From Melittangium boletus DSM 14713 (GTDB lineage Bacteria; Myxococcota; Myxococcia; Myxococcales; Myxococcaceae): DNA of 64,000 nt. Position 1 is the stretch's first letter, and each line of letters starts with the position of its first letter. Positions 63,009 to 64,000 of this stretch are shown here, in pieces. The stretch is from NCBI RefSeq assembly GCF_002305855.1, contig NZ_CP022163.1, positions 1,550,292-1,614,291 on the forward strand. Reading direction: 5' to 3'. Position numbers and translations under genes: made by a program. The notes beneath the pieces were generated by a model. The model was given only the letters and a program-made list of their open reading frames with translations, made no database searches and was not told the origin of the DNA.

Positions 63009-64000
63009 TCCAAGCGCTCCAGGATGAGCGGCCGGGGCGCGGGAGCCTCGGGCCCGAAGGAATAGGCCCCGAGCAGCCGGGCCTTCACGTCCTCCACGCC
63101 GCCCGGCTCGTTGAAGTGGATGCGCACCAGCGGCTCGCCCACCTTCACCGGCTCGCCCACCTTGCGCAGCAGCGTGAAGCCCACGGCTGGATCGATTCTG
63201 CTGTCCACCCGCTGCCGTCCCGCCCCGAGCGCCACCGCCGCCAGGCCCACCGCCTCCGTCTCGATGCCCGTGATGAAACCCGTCCGGGGCGAGGGCACCT
63301 CCAGCGTGGAGCGCGCCTGGGGCAGGCGCCCGTAGTCGTCGATGGACTGGGGATCGCCCCCCTGCGCCTCGACGATCTGCTTCAACTTGCGCACGGCGCT
63401 GCCGTCGTCGATGACCGCCTGGAGCTTGCGCCGCGCCTCGTCGAGCGAGTCCGCCTTGCCGCCCAGCACCAGCATCTCCGCGGTGAGCGCGAGCGTCACC
63501 TCGGTGTAGTCCTCGGGAGCGCGGCCACGTAGCATCTCCACGGCCTCCACCACCTCCAGGGCGTTGCCCACCGCGCGTCCCAGGGGCTGGTTCATGTCCG
63601 TGAGCAGCGCCGTCACCTTGCGGCCCATCTCCGCGCCGATGCCAATCATCGTCCGGGCGAGCGTACGCGCTTCCTCCTGGGTCTTCATGAAGGCGCCACT
63701 GCCCACCTTCACGTCCAGCACCAGCGCGTCCAGCCCCGACGCGAGCTTCTTGCTCATGATGGAGCTGGCGATGAGGGGGATGCAATCCACCGTGGCCGTC
63801 ACGTCCCGCAGGGCGTAGAGCTTCTTGTCCGCGGGCGCCACGGACGCCGTCTGGCCGATGAGGCAGCAGCCCAGCTCGCGCACCAGACGGCGGTAGTCGC
63901 TCACCGGCAGGTTGATGCGGAAGCCCGGAATGGACTCCAGCTTGTCCAGCGTGCCGCCCGTGTGCCCCAGGCCCCGGCCGGAGATCATCGGCACGGGCAC
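63005..64000 (-). CDS. Pyrimidine-nucleoside (thymidine) phosphorylase, partial
   Basis: 332 codons including the stop; the N-terminal ~100 residues lie beyond the right edge. The enzyme splits thymidine/uridine with phosphate to base and (deoxy)ribose-1-phosphate. Visible: MISGRGLGHTGGTLDKLESI, SIMSKKLASGLDALVLDVKV, GSGAFMKTQEEA, and a C-terminal barrel-sandwich domain with VKVGEPLVRIHF. These are hallmark segments of DeoA/Pdp. Whether it is deoA or pdp cannot be decided here. Leads an operon with the PilZ and cdd genes. Confidence 0.93.
   Translation of the reverse strand: MPVPMISGRGLGHTGGTLDKLESIPGFRINLPVSDYRRLVRELGCCLIGQTASVAPADKKLYALRDVTATVDCIPLIASSIMSKKLASGLDALVLDVKVGSGAFMKTQEEARTLARTMIGIGAEMGRKVTALLTDMNQPLGRAVGNALEVVEAVEMLRGRAPEDYTEVTLALTAEMLVLGGKADSLDEARRKLQAVIDDGSAVRKLKQIVEAQGGDPQSIDDYGRLPQARSTLEVPSPRTGFITGIETEAVGLAAVALGAGRQRVDSRIDPAVGFTLLRKVGEPVKVGEPLVRIHFNEPGGVEDVKARLLGAYSFGPEAPAPRPLILERLE

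Overview
The window is GC-rich (roughly 70%), almost fully coding, and reads as chromosomal DNA of a myxobacterium, most likely from the Archangium/Cystobacter/Myxococcus group. Evidence: Hanks-type Ser/Thr kinases with long Pro-rich or PEGA tails, very many lipoproteins, PilZ and single-domain response regulators, CARDB and Asp/Gly-rich secreted proteins, and a type III secretion (T3SS) gene block in an apparently non-flagellated organism. Both ends cut through genes. I saw no tRNA, rRNA, CRISPR array, transposase or phage gene, and no gene-free stretch exceeds 300 bases.

Layout. 1-3880 (minus): T3SS operon, read 3880 to 1, giving a needle-like protein, SctI, SctJ, a FliG/SctK-like protein, SctQ and a FliO-like protein. 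4104-10415: PilZ protein, response regulator, DUF885 peptidase-like protein, inorganic pyrophosphatase, subtilisin-like lipoprotein protease and a FliB-like lysine methylase. 10679-16111 (plus): four consecutive lipoproteins, two sharing a duplicated endostatin-like domain and one a PEP-synthase-like enzyme. 16074-25154 (minus): response regulator and a complete MoxR-DUF58-BatABCDE cluster. 25279-31347 (plus): alpha/beta hydrolase, small acidic protein, two coupled nucleotidyltransferases, and the DUF2157-DUF4401-GDYXXLXY membrane trio. A 23-base poly-C tract follows.

31492-38094 (minus): methyltransferase, ZIP transporter, a four-gene envelope operon including LpoB, and an MscS channel. 38271-42296 (plus): response regulator, tetraheme cytochrome lipoprotein and MltD-like transglycosylase. 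42346-55529 (minus): AAA ATPase, PEGA kinase, a four-gene ABC-export operon, a PspA/tethered binding-protein/coiled-coil operon, and an amidohydrolase. 55685-62173: a large CARDB-repeat lipoprotein with a structured leader, a Ser/Thr kinase, a cupin lipoprotein, and a compositionally distinct pair resembling a Sit-type lipoprotein toxin (stub) and partner. 62246-64000 (minus): pyrimidine nucleoside phosphorylase (partial), PilZ protein and cytidine deaminase in one operon.

Common theme: most of the window serves the cell envelope (secretion, lipoproteins, peptidoglycan synthesis and turnover, membrane stress) with dispersed signalling proteins. Adjacent genes are commonly coupled by ATGA/GTGA overlaps. 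The most novel-looking items are the extended needle-like T3SS protein, the extracytoplasmic PEP-synthase-like lipoprotein with inverted domain order, the duplicated endostatin-like lipoproteins, the tandem nucleotidyltransferases, the PspA/tethered SBP operon, the alternative hairpins over a ribosome site at 55636-55679, and the Cys-patterned lipoprotein pair at 61316-62173.
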